From Auanema rhodensis (taxonomy: Eukaryota > Nematoda > Chromadorea > Rhabditida > Rhabditidae): a DNA stretch of 64,000 nt. Position 1 is the first letter of the stretch, and each line of letters opens with the position of its first letter. The DNA lies in contig OZ059894.1 of NCBI GenBank assembly GCA_964057225.1, positions 11,542,131 through 11,606,130 of the forward strand. Direction: 5' to 3'. The notes below the pieces were generated by a model. It saw only the letters and a program-made list of their open reading frames with translations. It did not search any database and was not told the origin of the DNA. Positions 41,670-54,815 of this stretch are shown piece by piece. The position numbers were made by a program, and so were the translations under genes.

Positions 41670-42834
41670 ACAGTAAAAAGTCCAATCAAGAGAGAAATTT
41701 TTTCAACACATAGTTGTTTTTTTTTTAAATATCATTGTTTTTCCTCATAACTCGGTTTAAACTCGTTCTAACCCGTTGAAATACGTCTAGAAAGTCTTTA
41801 TAACATGCATATGTATGATAGAACTTCATATTTATTGTAATAGAAAATTTTATTTTCAGACGTCTTGGTTAACAATGATATGTTTTACCCCCTTATAATT
41901 TTTATCATAATGTTCCTTATACGGAACGCTCAATGAAACTTGCTTCCAGAAAAATTTCTTTCTATTTTTTCTTCATATGTACGTAGATACTATAGAGAAC
42001 TATGATAGAAAACTTTAACATTCACGAAATCATCATTTCTCATTACGCTACGGAGGTTTAAAAAGCTGTGTTTTACCTTATAATAGACCGGAAAACCCTT
42101 GTGTTAAAACTGGACCGTTTTTACACATATAAAAATGTCCCGTATTCGGGACCCTAATGTAACTTTTGATTCCCTATATTTTTTTTCATGAAATTTACAA
42201 TCTACTGTAGAAAGAAGAATTATTTTTATAAAAACTGTAAATTTTTGAAAAATGAAAACAAAACGAAAACAAAAACAACTTTTTTTTGAACATTTTCTCA
42301 CACAAGGGTCCCCCCTTACCTACTTTTTTTCTCATTACTCGTTTCAACCTCATCCGATCACTCTGCAAACATGTTTAATCGTTCTAACTTGTTGAAATAC
42401 GTCTTAAAAGTCTAAACAACATGCATATGCATAATAGAAACCACCCGAATAGGCCCCCACGCACTAAACGAGATATATACATTACCAGTATAGTAATAGA
42501 ACACATATTGAAGATTAATTCGATAAGAACAATTTATTGACGTAGAGAATGTTTGTTCCGAAAAACTACAATATTAAACTATAAAAGTAACAAAAGCGTA
42601 GAGGCAGCAAAGACATGAATAAACATAAATGTAAATACAGAATTACCAGGTAGTACATAAGTATGACAAAAAATTATAAGAAAGCCATGAAAATAGAAGG
42701 TTTGTGAACAAATGAGAGGTACATCTTTGATCGTATAGTCATTTCTAAACCGTTCGTATGCTGCAGCATCGTCATAAGCGTCACTCAAGTTGAATTTCCA
42801 TGTGTACTACACGATTTTCATTCTTATTGTTACA
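41444..42834. other. Intergenic spacer, unit 10, longest TA tract
   Basis: TA tract 79 bp (41589-41667), almost three times that of unit 1, and decayed U2 fragment 42495-42536. This alone makes the unit 2513 bp. Confidence 0.8.
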
Positions 42835-43035
42835 TTCTTTCCCTGAGGGAATGGGCCGTTCCCGCCAGCAGTGCAAGAGCGGGTCGACCCGTGAGGTGGA
42901 GCTAGCAAGCCAGCATCTACCTCAAGTCTCAAAAATCGGTTAACCTTATTGTGAACCAATGGAACACATATCGAAGGTTAATTCGATAAGAACGATTACT
43001 ACACTTTGATCTTAGCCAAAAGGCCGAGAAGCGAT
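42835..43035 (-). ncRNA. U2: U2 snRNA, unit 11
   Basis: Complete copy. Confidence 0.95.
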
Positions 43036-43478
43036 ACAGCATAGCCATGAGTATCAAAGACATCAAGCAAATGTATCGTACTTGTTACGAGTGCACTCTC
43101 TCATTTGAATATAAAAGTGTGGTTTGACAATCTTGACTGTACAGGTCATAAATGGCTCATATAAACTGTGGATTTACTCAACTTTTGGACTTATTTTTTT
43201 CTTATTCGAAGCGCTGCACTTTTTTCTATTCTTTTTATTCAAATACTTGTATATAGTTTTATATGTACGGTTGCAAAGTTTCCGAATATTTTATATATTT
43301 TTATACAATAATTAGGAGAAGGTTAATACAATGAAATCTCCCAACTTTACAGTGTTTGTATTGCTTACAGTATCTAGAACAACCACTCTTGTAATATTAG
43401 AGCACATATCAATCAACAACTTTTTCTAGTTATCAAAGCTTTTTTATTTCTTCAAGATATTTCAAATAAAATATAAAA

Positions 43479-43596
43479 GCTTACGACACCCGGGATTCCC
43501 AAGCCGTCTCCGATCCAAGTACTAACCGGGCCCAACGTTGCTTGACTTGCCAGATCGGACGGGATGGCGTACTTTCAACGTGGTATGGTCGTAAGC
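43479..43596 (-). rRNA. 5S: 5S rRNA, copy a, unit 11
   Basis: Complete copy. Confidence 0.96.
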
Positions 43597-43838
43597 AATG
43601 TTATATTCTTCATTATCAGTTATATCACTCTAAATCTTGTTGTTAATAGTTAGGACCACAAAGAAAACAACAGGAACAGTAACAAATGAAATGCCCAAAC
43701 TTTACAGTGTTCGAGTTATTTACAGTATCTAAGACTACCTCTGTCGTGTTATTAGAGCAAACATTCGATTAACAACAACTTTTTTTTAGTTATCAAAGCT
43801 TTTTTATTTCTTCAAAAAATTTCAAATAAAATATAAAA

Positions 43839-43956
43839 GCTTACGACACCCGGGATTCCCAAGCCGTCTCCGATCCAAGTACTAACCGGGCCCAACGTTG
43901 CTTGACTTGCCAGATCGGACGGGATGGCGTACTTTCAACGTGGTATGGTCGTAAGC
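43839..43956 (-). rRNA. 5S: 5S rRNA, copy b, unit 11
   Basis: Complete copy. Confidence 0.96.
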
Positions 43957-44098
43957 AATGTCATATTCTTCATTATCAGTTATATCACTCTAAATCTTGT
44001 TGTTAATAGATACGACCACAAAGAAAACAACAGGAACAGTAACAATAACAAAAAAAATTTTTTTTTCACCTATGTGTCTAAAGGTTAGCCATGTATCC

Positions 44099-44148
<50 letters not shown>

Positions 44149-45313
44149 ACAGTAAAAAGTCCAATCAAGAGAGAAATTTTTTCAACACATAGTTGTTTTT
44201 TTTTTAAATATCATTGTTTTTCCTCATAACTCGGTTTAAACTCGTTCTAACCCGTTGAAATACGTCTAGAAAGTCTTTATAACATGCATATGTATGATAG
44301 AACTTCATATTTATTGTAATAGAAAATTTTATTTTCAGACGTCTTGGTTAACAATGATATGTTTTACCCCCTTATAATTTTTATCATAATGTTCCTTATA
44401 CGGAACGCTCAATGAAACTTGCTTCCAGAAAAATTTCTTTCTATTTTTTCTTCATATGTACGTAGATACTATAGAGAACTATGATAGAAAACTTTAACAT
44501 TCACGAAATCATCATTTCTCATTACGCTACGGAGGTTTAAAAAGCTGTGTTTTACCTTATAATAGACCGGAAAACCCTTGTGTTAAAACTGGACCGTTTT
44601 TACACATATAAAAATGTCCCGTATTCGGGACCCTAATGTAACTTTTGATTCCCTATATTTTTTTTCATGAAATTTACAATCTACTGTAGAAAGAAGAATT
44701 ATTTTTATAAAAACTGTAAATTTTTGAAAAATGAAAACAAAACGAAAACAAAAACAACTTTTTTTTGAACATTTTCTCACACAAGGGTCCCCCCTTACCT
44801 ACTTTTTTTCTCATTACTCGTTTCAACCTCATCCGATCACTCTGCAAACATGTTTAATCGTTCTAACTTGTTGAAATACGTCTTAAAAGTCTAAACAACA
44901 TGCATATGCATAATAGAAACCACCCGAATAGGCCCCCACGCACTAAACGAGATATATACATTACCAGTATAGTAATAGAACACATATTGAAGATTAATTC
45001 GATAAGAACAATTTATTGACGTAGAGAATGTTTGTTCCGAAAAACTACAATATTAAACTATAAAAGTAACAAAAGCGTAGAGGCAGCAAAGACATGAATA
45101 AACATAAATGTAAATACAGAATTACCAGGTAGTACATAAGTATGACAAAAAATTATAAGAAAGCCATGAAAATAGAAGGTTTGTGAACAAATGAGAGGTA
45201 CATCTTTGATCGTATAGTCATTTCTAAACCGTTCGTATGCTGCAGCATCGTCATAAGCGTCACTCAAGTTGAATTTCCATGTGTACTACACGATTTTCAT
45301 TCTTATTGTTACA
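43957..45313. other. Intergenic spacer, unit 11
   Basis: TA tract 45 bp (44102-44146) and decayed U2 fragment 44974-45015. Confidence 0.8.
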
Positions 45314-45514
45314 TTCTTTCCCTGAGGGAATGGGCCGTTCCCGCCAGCAGTGCAAGAGCGGGTCGACCCGTGAGGTGGAGCTAGCAAGCCAGCATCTACC
45401 TCAAGTCTCAAAAATCGGTTAACCTTATTGTGAACCAATGGAACACATATCGAAGGTTAATTCGATAAGAACGATTACTACACTTTGATCTTAGCCAAAA
45501 GGCCGAGAAGCGAT
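45314..45514 (-). ncRNA. U2: U2 snRNA, unit 12
   Basis: Complete copy. Confidence 0.95.
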
Positions 45515-45957
45515 ACAGCATAGCCATGAGTATCAAAGACATCAAGCAAATGTATCGTACTTGTTACGAGTGCACTCTCTCATTTGAATATAAAAGTGTG
45601 GTTTGACAATCTTGACTGTACAGGTCATAAATGGCTCATATAAACTGTGGATTTACTCAACTTTTGGACTTATTTTTTTCTTATTCGAAGCGCTGCACTT
45701 TTTTCTATTCTTTTTATTCAAATACTTGTATATAGTTTTATATGTACGGTTGCAAAGTTTCCGAATATTTTATATATTTTTATACAATAATTAGGAGAAG
45801 GTTAATACAATGAAATCTCCCAACTTTACAGTGTTTGTATTGCTTACAGTATCTAGAACAACCACTCTTGTAATATTAGAGCACATATCAATCAACAACT
45901 TTTTCTAGTTATCAAAGCTTTTTTATTTCTTCAAGATATTTCAAATAAAATATAAAA

Positions 45958-46075
45958 GCTTACGACACCCGGGATTCCCAAGCCGTCTCCGATCCAAGTA
46001 CTAACCGGGCCCAACGTTGCTTGACTTGCCAGATCGGACGGGATGGCGTACTTTCAACGTGGTATGGTCGTAAGC
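45958..46075 (-). rRNA. 5S: 5S rRNA, copy a, unit 12
   Basis: Complete copy. Confidence 0.96.
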
Positions 46076-46317
46076 AATGTTATATTCTTCATTATCAGTT
46101 ATATCACTCTAAATCTTGTTGTTAATAGTTAGGACCACAAAGAAAACAACAGGAACAGTAACAAATGAAATGCCCAAACTTTACAGTGTTCGAGTTATTT
46201 ACAGTATCTAAGACTACCTCTGTCGTGTTATTAGAGCAAACATTCGATTAACAACAACTTTTTTTTAGTTATCAAAGCTTTTTTATTTCTTCAAAAAATT
46301 TCAAATAAAATATAAAA

Positions 46318-46435
46318 GCTTACGACACCCGGGATTCCCAAGCCGTCTCCGATCCAAGTACTAACCGGGCCCAACGTTGCTTGACTTGCCAGATCGGACG
46401 GGATGGCGTACTTTCAACGTGGTATGGTCGTAAGC
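46318..46435 (-). rRNA. 5S: 5S rRNA, copy b, unit 12
   Basis: Complete copy. Confidence 0.96.
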
Positions 46436-46577
46436 AATGTCATATTCTTCATTATCAGTTATATCACTCTAAATCTTGTTGTTAATAGATACGACCACAA
46501 AGAAAACAACAGGAACAGTAACAATAACAAAAAAAATTTTTTTTTCACCTATGTGTCTAAAGGTTAGCCATGTATCC

Positions 46578-46625
<48 letters not shown>

Positions 46626-47790
46626 ACAGTAAAAAGTCCAATCAAGAGAGAAATTTTTTCAACACATAGTTGTTTTTTTTTTAAATATCATTGTTTTTCC
46701 TCATAACTCGGTTTAAACTCGTTCTAACCCGTTGAAATACGTCTAGAAAGTCTTTATAACATGCATATGTATGATAGAACTTCATATTTATTGTAATAGA
46801 AAATTTTATTTTCAGACGTCTTGGTTAACAATGATATGTTTTACCCCCTTATAATTTTTATCATAATGTTCCTTATACGGAACGCTCAATGAAACTTGCT
46901 TCCAGAAAAATTTCTTTCTATTTTTTCTTCATATGTACGTAGATACTATAGAGAACTATGATAGAAAACTTTAACATTCACGAAATCATCATTTCTCATT
47001 ACGCTACGGAGGTTTAAAAAGCTGTGTTTTACCTTATAATAGACCGGAAAACCCTTGTGTTAAAACTGGACCGTTTTTACACATATAAAAATGTCCCGTA
47101 TTCGGGACCCTAATGTAACTTTTGATTCCCTATATTTTTTTTCATGAAATTTACAATCTACTGTAGAAAGAAGAATTATTTTTATAAAAACTGTAAATTT
47201 TTGAAAAATGAAAACAAAACGAAAACAAAAACAACTTTTTTTTGAACATTTTCTCACACAAGGGTCCCCCCTTACCTACTTTTTTTCTCATTACTCGTTT
47301 CAACCTCATCCGATCACTCTGCAAACATGTTTAATCGTTCTAACTTGTTGAAATACGTCTTAAAAGTCTAAACAACATGCATATGCATAATAGAAACCAC
47401 CCGAATAGGCCCCCACGCACTAAACGAGATATATACATTACCAGTATAGTAATAGAACACATATTGAAGATTAATTCGATAAGAACAATTTATTGACGTA
47501 GAGAATGTTTGTTCCGAAAAACTACAATATTAAACTATAAAAGTAACAAAAGCGTAGAGGCAGCAAAGACATGAATAAACATAAATGTAAATACAGAATT
47601 ACCAGGTAGTACATAAGTATGACAAAAAATTATAAGAAAGCCATGAAAATAGAAGGTTTGTGAACAAATGAGAGGTACATCTTTGATCGTATAGTCATTT
47701 CTAAACCGTTCGTATGCTGCAGCATCGTCATAAGCGTCACTCAAGTTGAATTTCCATGTGTACTACACGATTTTCATTCTTATTGTTACA
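46436..47790. other. Intergenic spacer, unit 12
   Basis: TA tract 43 bp (46581-46623) and decayed U2 fragment 47451-47492. Confidence 0.8.
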
Positions 47791-47991
47791 TTCTTTCCCT
47801 GAGGGAATGGGCCGTTCCCGCCAGCAGTGCAAGAGCGGGTCGACCCGTGAGGTGGAGCTAGCAAGCCAGCATCTACCTCAAGTCTCAAAAATCGGTTAAC
47901 CTTATTGTGAACCAATGGAACACATATCGAAGGTTAATTCGATAAGAACGATTACTACACTTTGATCTTAGCCAAAAGGCCGAGAAGCGAT
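47791..47991 (-). ncRNA. U2: U2 snRNA, unit 13
   Basis: Complete copy. Confidence 0.95.
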
Positions 47992-48434
47992 ACAGCATAG
48001 CCATGAGTATCAAAGACATCAAGCAAATGTATCGTACTTGTTACGAGTGCACTCTCTCATTTGAATATAAAAGTGTGGTTTGACAATCTTGACTGTACAG
48101 GTCATAAATGGCTCATATAAACTGTGGATTTACTCAACTTTTGGACTTATTTTTTTCTTATTCGAAGCGCTGCACTTTTTTCTATTCTTTTTATTCAAAT
48201 ACTTGTATATAGTTTTATATGTACGGTTGCAAAGTTTCCGAATATTTTATATATTTTTATACAATAATTAGGAGAAGGTTAATACAATGAAATCTCCCAA
48301 CTTTACAGTGTTTGTATTGCTTACAGTATCTAGAACAACCACTCTTGTAATATTAGAGCACATATCAATCAACAACTTTTTCTAGTTATCAAAGCTTTTT
48401 TATTTCTTCAAGATATTTCAAATAAAATATAAAA

Positions 48435-48552
48435 GCTTACGACACCCGGGATTCCCAAGCCGTCTCCGATCCAAGTACTAACCGGGCCCAACGTTGCTTG
48501 ACTTGCCAGATCGGACGGGATGGCGTACTTTCAACGTGGTATGGTCGTAAGC
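48435..48552 (-). rRNA. 5S: 5S rRNA, copy a, unit 13
   Basis: Complete copy. Confidence 0.96.
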
Positions 48553-48794
48553 AATGTTATATTCTTCATTATCAGTTATATCACTCTAAATCTTGTTGTT
48601 AATAGTTAGGACCACAAAGAAAACAACAGGAACAGTAACAAATGAAATGCCCAAACTTTACAGTGTTCGAGTTATTTACAGTATCTAAGACTACCTCTGT
48701 CGTGTTATTAGAGCAAACATTCGATTAACAACAACTTTTTTTTAGTTATCAAAGCTTTTTTATTTCTTCAAAAAATTTCAAATAAAATATAAAA

Positions 48795-48912
48795 GCTTAC
48801 GACACCCGGGATTCCCAAGCCGTCTCCGATCCAAGTACTAACCGGGCCCAACGTTGCTTGACTTGCCAGATCGGACGGGATGGCGTACTTTCAACGTGGT
48901 ATGGTCGTAAGC
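48795..48912 (-). rRNA. 5S: 5S rRNA, copy b, unit 13
   Basis: Complete copy. Confidence 0.96.
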
Positions 48913-49054
48913 AATGTCATATTCTTCATTATCAGTTATATCACTCTAAATCTTGTTGTTAATAGATACGACCACAAAGAAAACAACAGGAACAGTAACA
49001 ATAACAAAAAAAATTTTTTTTTCACCTATGTGTCTAAAGGTTAGCCATGTATCC

Positions 49055-49102
<48 letters not shown>

Positions 49103-50267
49103 ACAGTAAAAAGTCCAATCAAGAGAGAAATTTTTTCAACACATAGTTGTTTTTTTTTTAAATATCATTGTTTTTCCTCATAACTCGGTTTAAACTCGTT
49201 CTAACCCGTTGAAATACGTCTAGAAAGTCTTTATAACATGCATATGTATGATAGAACTTCATATTTATTGTAATAGAAAATTTTATTTTCAGACGTCTTG
49301 GTTAACAATGATATGTTTTACCCCCTTATAATTTTTATCATAATGTTCCTTATACGGAACGCTCAATGAAACTTGCTTCCAGAAAAATTTCTTTCTATTT
49401 TTTCTTCATATGTACGTAGATACTATAGAGAACTATGATAGAAAACTTTAACATTCACGAAATCATCATTTCTCATTACGCTACGGAGGTTTAAAAAGCT
49501 GTGTTTTACCTTATAATAGACCGGAAAACCCTTGTGTTAAAACTGGACCGTTTTTACACATATAAAAATGTCCCGTATTCGGGACCCTAATGTAACTTTT
49601 GATTCCCTATATTTTTTTTCATGAAATTTACAATCTACTGTAGAAAGAAGAATTATTTTTATAAAAACTGTAAATTTTTGAAAAATGAAAACAAAACGAA
49701 AACAAAAACAACTTTTTTTTGAACATTTTCTCACACAAGGGTCCCCCCTTACCTACTTTTTTTCTCATTACTCGTTTCAACCTCATCCGATCACTCTGCA
49801 AACATGTTTAATCGTTCTAACTTGTTGAAATACGTCTTAAAAGTCTAAACAACATGCATATGCATAATAGAAACCACCCGAATAGGCCCCCACGCACTAA
49901 ACGAGATATATACATTACCAGTATAGTAATAGAACACATATTGAAGATTAATTCGATAAGAACAATTTATTGACGTAGAGAATGTTTGTTCCGAAAAACT
50001 ACAATATTAAACTATAAAAGTAACAAAAGCGTAGAGGCAGCAAAGACATGAATAAACATAAATGTAAATACAGAATTACCAGGTAGTACATAAGTATGAC
50101 AAAAAATTATAAGAAAGCCATGAAAATAGAAGGTTTGTGAACAAATGAGAGGTACATCTTTGATCGTATAGTCATTTCTAAACCGTTCGTATGCTGCAGC
50201 ATCGTCATAAGCGTCACTCAAGTTGAATTTCCATGTGTACTACACGATTTTCATTCTTATTGTTACA
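48913..50267. other. Intergenic spacer, unit 13
   Basis: TA tract 43 bp (49058-49100) and decayed U2 fragment 49928-49969. Confidence 0.8.
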
Positions 50268-50431
50268 TTCTTTCCCTGAGGGAATGGGCCGTTCCCGCCA
50301 GCAGTGCAAGAGCGGGTCGACCCGTGAGGTGGAGCTAGCAAGCCAGCATCTACCTCAAGTCTCAAAAATCGGTTAACCTTATTGTGAACCAATGGAACAC
50401 ATATCGAAGGTTAATTCGATAAGAACGATTA
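50268..50431 (-). pseudogene. U2 snRNA 3' part (nt 38-201), split by element B
   Basis: Cut at the same nucleotide as with elements A and C. It includes the left copy of the 59-bp duplication (50373-50431). Confidence 0.92.
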
Positions 50432-53400
50432 ATGGTTTATTGAATAACTAATGTTATGAAACAATAAATAACCAATAAAAAAGAGCCCAGAATCGGGGAG
50501 ACGGTATTACCAGTACAACTTAAAACAGCAAGTGATTAAAAAGTACAAAATAAAACACATTACCAACAGAGGCTAAAACGACTCAAGAGTCGGGGGAGTG
50601 GGTTAAAAAAAGTAATGAATAACAAAAAAAATGAATAATAAAGCAGAACAGTGAAAAGTAAATATCAAGTGCCGCTATGATCAAACAATTTGAGTGCCTA
50701 CGGCAATGGTGTTAAAAATAAACAACAAAATACATGTACCAATGAAGGTCAGAAAGAGAGAAAGAAAAAAGACAAAAATAAGTAATACAAAAAGTAAAAA
50801 ATATATTACAATCAAATCACAAACAAGTCAATGGATAATTTCTTCTTCATACTGCCTTACACCAGAAACATGTTCCACGTAGATATTCCTGGCCCACTTG
50901 ATGGTATCGGCGACGACGAGCTTCTCCATTAGCCGGTTGTAGTGGCTGCTGATCTTGAGTGATCGGAGGGCTTGTACGTTGAGCGGGTCCATAGTTCCAA
51001 GCATTCCTACGACATACGCTTCTACACTAGTCTTATAACCAAGACATTGGTATTGGCTGGCTATGTCAGCATATTTCCTCTCCTTTATCATACGCGCGGC
51101 TATCATGGCTTGTCGGCGGTTTTCATAGCTCACTGTAACATCAACGATACTACAGTGTTTTGCGTCATGATCGACCACTACTATGTCAGGTCGGAGTGTA
51201 CTATTAATGCCAGGAAGAGGCTGGTTAGTGTAAACTTCTCCGTTTTTAGGCTCTGGCAGGGCTTTGATAAGACGGTCCACGATGTTGTTGTGGCGGAGTT
51301 GGATTGCTCTCGTGTGAAAGTGGCAGTGTCCAAGAACATGTGCAGCAGTTTCGTTGGGGTAACTACACCTGCGGCACTGTTTGTTTCCTTCTCCGTGTCT
51401 TCTACAGCCATTGAGCTGGAGAGTATTAAGTCGAGCCTTGTGGATGAATCGCCAATCAGCAAACCGTATGAAATCTCCCTTCGCCATAAAGTGATTGGAC
51501 GCTTTGTTGAGCATTGTGACATCAAAGACTTTCCCTTGATCCGGTTTTTGAAGAAGGATCCGAAGGTCTTTCAGCCATAATGCACGTCGCAGGCTTCTGT
51601 GGCATAGTGAAGGTGTTAACAGTTGGTTGTTTAGATTGAGTTCTAAACCACTTTCGAGGCATGTCCAGTTAGCGTTGATGAGTTTCTTGAGTTGACGCAT
51701 CGCTACTCTTACTCTAGTCCAGATGGAGGAAACATCAGATGTTTCGGTGTCGAAAATGCCATCAACGGAACCGTTGTAATATGCAGCTGTCTCATCGTTA
51801 CTGGCTTGACGTTTAATCCTTTTTGATGCTACTTTTATTGAGTCTTGATGCGCAATATCAGCTACTACAAGATCAGATGACTTCAAAAGTTGGTAGGCAT
51901 GAGTGACTTCACAGACGTCTGACAGGTGTTGGAGTCGAGAGAGACCAAGTCCGCCGTAGTTAGTTGGCAGGTAGATTGGTTCAGCACTGGCGTTTGGAGG
52001 ATAGTGCATCCATCTACGGGCACAGCGTTTGAGTTCTTTGTCAAAGGCGACTAGTTTACTCTTTGGGACGTGGCCATTCGTCATATGAAAATTAAGGCAG
52101 GGCATCAGGAAGGTGCGTACTGCGTCAGCTTTCTGCCATTCAGCCAGTAAGGATTTGTCAATTTTTTCCAAGTGTTGACTCATGATATTCACTGTTGGAA
52201 CCGCAGACTTATGTAAATGCATTCCAGTAGGGATTCCCAGGTGGGAGTAGCTGTCAAATTTGCTGAGAGCGGGTAGAAAGCAGCTCTGAAGCATGTATGA
52301 GGCTGTTGATATTTTCCCTTTGTCGATCGTCAAAGTGGCGCATTTCGCTGGTTTGAAGGTCAAGCCTGTGAAATTAGCCGCATTTGATGCTGCGTCCAAC
52401 ATTTTCTGTAGATCTTCTGATGATGAGGAGACCAGGGCAAGTTCATCGGCGTACGCTAGCACAGCGATGTTGTGATTGTGTAGCTTATAGCCTGTAGAGG
52501 TTTCCAAGATGGTTTTAATTAGAGGTTCAATGGCAAGGTTGAACAGGATCGGAGATAGTGGGGATCCTTGTAACACACCTGCGTGAACTGGAATGGTCGA
52601 AGTGAGTCCGGAGCCTGTCTGGATTCTTGTAGAGGCATCTGTGTATAGAGCTCGTACTCGGGATATTGAGGCTTCAGCCATTCCTGACCATCTTAGAACG
52701 TCTAGCAGAGTTTCGTGTGGCAGCGATCCAAAAGCGTTTGCGAGATCAAGCCAAGCAATTGCAATTTTCTCACGTTTACGTTTAGCGTCTGCAATGGTAC
52801 TTTGCAACAAAAAGTTGTGTTCCATGCATCCAGCTTTGGCCACAAAGCCCTTTTGGGAGGGAGAAAGTCTTTTTTCTGCTCTTGCCCATGTTAGCAGTCG
52901 ATGCGTAAGACAAGCTGAGTACGTCTTACCAATTGTGCACGAAAGTGCTATTGGTCGCCAGTTGTTAATGTCAGCTTTATCACCTTTCTTATGGATGAGG
53001 ACGGTGGTCGACTCTTTCCAGGAAAAAGGGATGTGTCCTAGCTTGTGTACGGTGTTAAATATCGCTGCTAATATGTGACCTCCTTGGTCAAATTTCTTCC
53101 AGTGCGAGTATCGAAGTCCATCAGCTCCTGGAGCCGTATCGCTGCAACGTCGTATGCGTTCCCAGACTTCCAAAGGGGTGAAAACACCTTCTAATGGGTC
53201 GGTACTAGTTGGCAAATCCGGTCTGGTGACTGTGATGGGGAGGGCTGGGCCTTGACTGCTGTGAACAGAAAGGAAGTGTTTTTCAACATCTGCAGATGGT
53301 ATGGTGCAGGTTTCACTTTGTTCTCCGAGCAGTTGTCGAAAGGCTTTCTTCTTGTTGGCCCTCCAAAGCTTCTGGATCTTCATCGCCTGGGTTTTTTGGT

Positions 53401-54158
53401 CTTCCTCAGGTTGTGTGTGTGGTCGGCGCCTTTGTCGGAAGTTGGGAACTTTGATCATAATGTCAAGAGACTTTCTGATTGTGTCTACCAACTCTTCCAG
53501 GACCTGCTCGAGCTCACTTTTGCACACTACCTTTTTAATTCTATCCACCCAAATATTTTCAGAGTTTCTATTCGGATCAGGGTCGGCAAAAGATGGTTCT
53601 GTACTCGGAACCCTGATCTCGTTGAATATTTCACTCTCTCGCGGAAGGGGGGAAACTTCGGCCTCTGGGGACAAGTCCAGAATTGGGGCCTCAAATAAGC
53701 GTACCGTTGATGGAGATCCTTGTTCCTGTCCACTGGATGATGTTTCCTCCATTGTACGCTCCTCCACGGGCGGGGTGGTCGTCCTTGTGCCTGGTGGGCG
53801 GGTGTTCCTGATCCTCCGCAATATAGGGCGGGAACTGGGCTCTCTCGGAGATAGAGGTGAGATCACCACAGTTTCCTCTATGATGCGGAGGCATCCTTCA
53901 GCTTTTTTCTGATGGCTTTTAACGGCCTTCAGATTGCTGGTGAGGCCACAGGCACGGCACTCAAATTCTACTCCGACCTCATGTTCTCTCCGAAGATGGC
54001 GGACGAGACCATTGTGGTCTGAGTAGGATCGCGGAATAGGAGCGCAGATTGAACAAGAAAAAGGGCTCTGAAGAGGCACCTTTAGCTTGTAAAGCCCTTG
54101 CTCCATCTCTAGCAGATCTAAAGACTTACGTAGTACAGTTGCAATATCGATTTAGCCA
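50432..54158 (-). mobile_element. Full-length U2-targeting non-LTR retrotransposon (copy B)
   Basis: 3727 bp with the same ends, target and 59-bp duplication (right copy 54159-54217) as copy A. It differs by scattered substitutions and small length changes, mainly in the 3' untranslated region near 50600-50800. The divergence shows A and B are not a fresh duplication of one array unit. The RT active site is altered. Confidence 0.93.
50828..54106 (-). CDS. R2/NeSL-type retrotransposon protein, copy B (1092 aa), YADD changed to YADE
   Basis: Same length and domain order as copy A, with about 18 amino-acid differences by eye. The telling one is at residue 555: the second catalytic aspartate of YADD is glutamate (codon GAA, bases 52442-52444, against GAC in copy A). 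The two aspartates of this box bind the catalytic metal ions, so activity is expected to be lost or strongly reduced. Zinc fingers, the CCHC motif and RPD ... D of the endonuclease are kept. Other changes include Ser-to-Pro and Ser-to-Phe beside the CCHC motif and His instead of Asn at the last residue. The insertion itself is full length, so either the change came after insertion or another copy supplied the enzyme. Confidence 0.92.
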   Translation of the reverse strand: MEQGLYKLKVPLQSPFSCSICAPIPRSYSDHNGLVRHLRREHEVGVEFECRACGLTSNLKAVKSHQKKAEGCLRIIEETVVISPLSPREPSSRPILRRIRNTRPPGTRTTTPPVEERTMEETSSSGQEQGSPSTVRLFEAPILDLSPEAEVSPLPRESEIFNEIRVPSTEPSFADPDPNRNSENIWVDRIKKVVCKSELEQVLEELVDTIRKSLDIMIKVPNFRQRRRPHTQPEEDQKTQAMKIQKLWRANKKKAFRQLLGEQSETCTIPSADVEKHFLSVHSSQGPALPITVTRPDLPTSTDPLEGVFTPLEVWERIRRCSDTAPGADGLRYSHWKKFDQGGHILAAIFNTVHKLGHIPFSWKESTTVLIHKKGDKADINNWRPIALSCTIGKTYSACLTHRLLTWARAEKRLSPSQKGFVAKAGCMEHNFLLQSTIADAKRKREKIAIAWLDLANAFGSLPHETLLDVLRWSGMAEASISRVRALYTDASTRIQTGSGLTSTIPVHAGVLQGSPLSPILFNLAIEPLIKTILETSTGYKLHNHNIAVLAYADELALVSSSSEDLQKMLDAASNAANFTGLTFKPAKCATLTIDKGKISTASYMLQSCFLPALSKFDSYSHLGIPTGMHLHKSAVPTVNIMSQHLEKIDKSLLAEWQKADAVRTFLMPCLNFHMTNGHVPKSKLVAFDKELKRCARRWMHYPPNASAEPIYLPTNYGGLGLSRLQHLSDVCEVTHAYQLLKSSDLVVADIAHQDSIKVASKRIKRQASNDETAAYYNGSVDGIFDTETSDVSSIWTRVRVAMRQLKKLINANWTCLESGLELNLNNQLLTPSLCHRSLRRALWLKDLRILLQKPDQGKVFDVTMLNKASNHFMAKGDFIRFADWRFIHKARLNTLQLNGCRRHGEGNKQCRRCSYPNETAAHVLGHCHFHTRAIQLRHNNIVDRLIKALPEPKNGEVYTNQPLPGINSTLRPDIVVVDHDAKHCSIVDVTVSYENRRQAMIAARMIKERKYADIASQYQCLGYKTSVEAYVVGMLGTMDPLNVQALRSLKISSHYNRLMEKLVVADTIKWARNIYVEHVSGVRQYEEEIIH

Positions 54159-54254
54159 TTAACCTTATTGTGAACCAATGGAACACATATCGAAGGTTAA
54201 TTCGATAAGAACGATTACTACACTTTGATCTTAGCCAAAAGGCCGAGAAGCGAT
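54159..54254 (-). pseudogene. U2 snRNA 5' part (nt 1-96), split by element B
   Basis: Keeps the U2 promoter, start and branch-point sequence, and stops before the Sm site. Confidence 0.92.
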
Positions 54255-54697
54255 ACAGCATAGCCATGAGTATCAAAGACATCAAGCAAATGTATCGTAC
54301 TTGTTACGAGTGCACTCTCTCATTTGAATATAAAAGTGTGGTTTGACAATCTTGACTGTACAGGTCATAAATGGCTCATATAAACTGTGGATTTACTCAA
54401 CTTTTGGACTTATTTTTTTCTTATTCGAAGCGCTGCACTTTTTTCTATTCTTTTTATTCAAATACTTGTATATAGTTTTATATGTACGGTTGCAAAGTTT
54501 CCGAATATTTTATATATTTTTATACAATAATTAGGAGAAGGTTAATACAATGAAATCTCCCAACTTTACAGTGTTTGTATTGCTTACAGTATCTAGAACA
54601 ACCACTCTTGTAATATTAGAGCACATATCAATCAACAACTTTTTCTAGTTATCAAAGCTTTTTTATTTCTTCAAGATATTTCAAATAAAATATAAAA

Positions 54698-54815
54698 GCT
54701 TACGACACCCGGGATTCCCAAGCCGTCTCCGATCCAAGTACTAACCGGGCCCAACGTTGCTTGACTTGCCAGATCGGACGGGATGGCGTACTTTCAACGT
54801 GGTATGGTCGTAAGC
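54698..54815 (-). rRNA. 5S: 5S rRNA, copy a, unit 14
   Basis: Complete copy. Confidence 0.96.
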
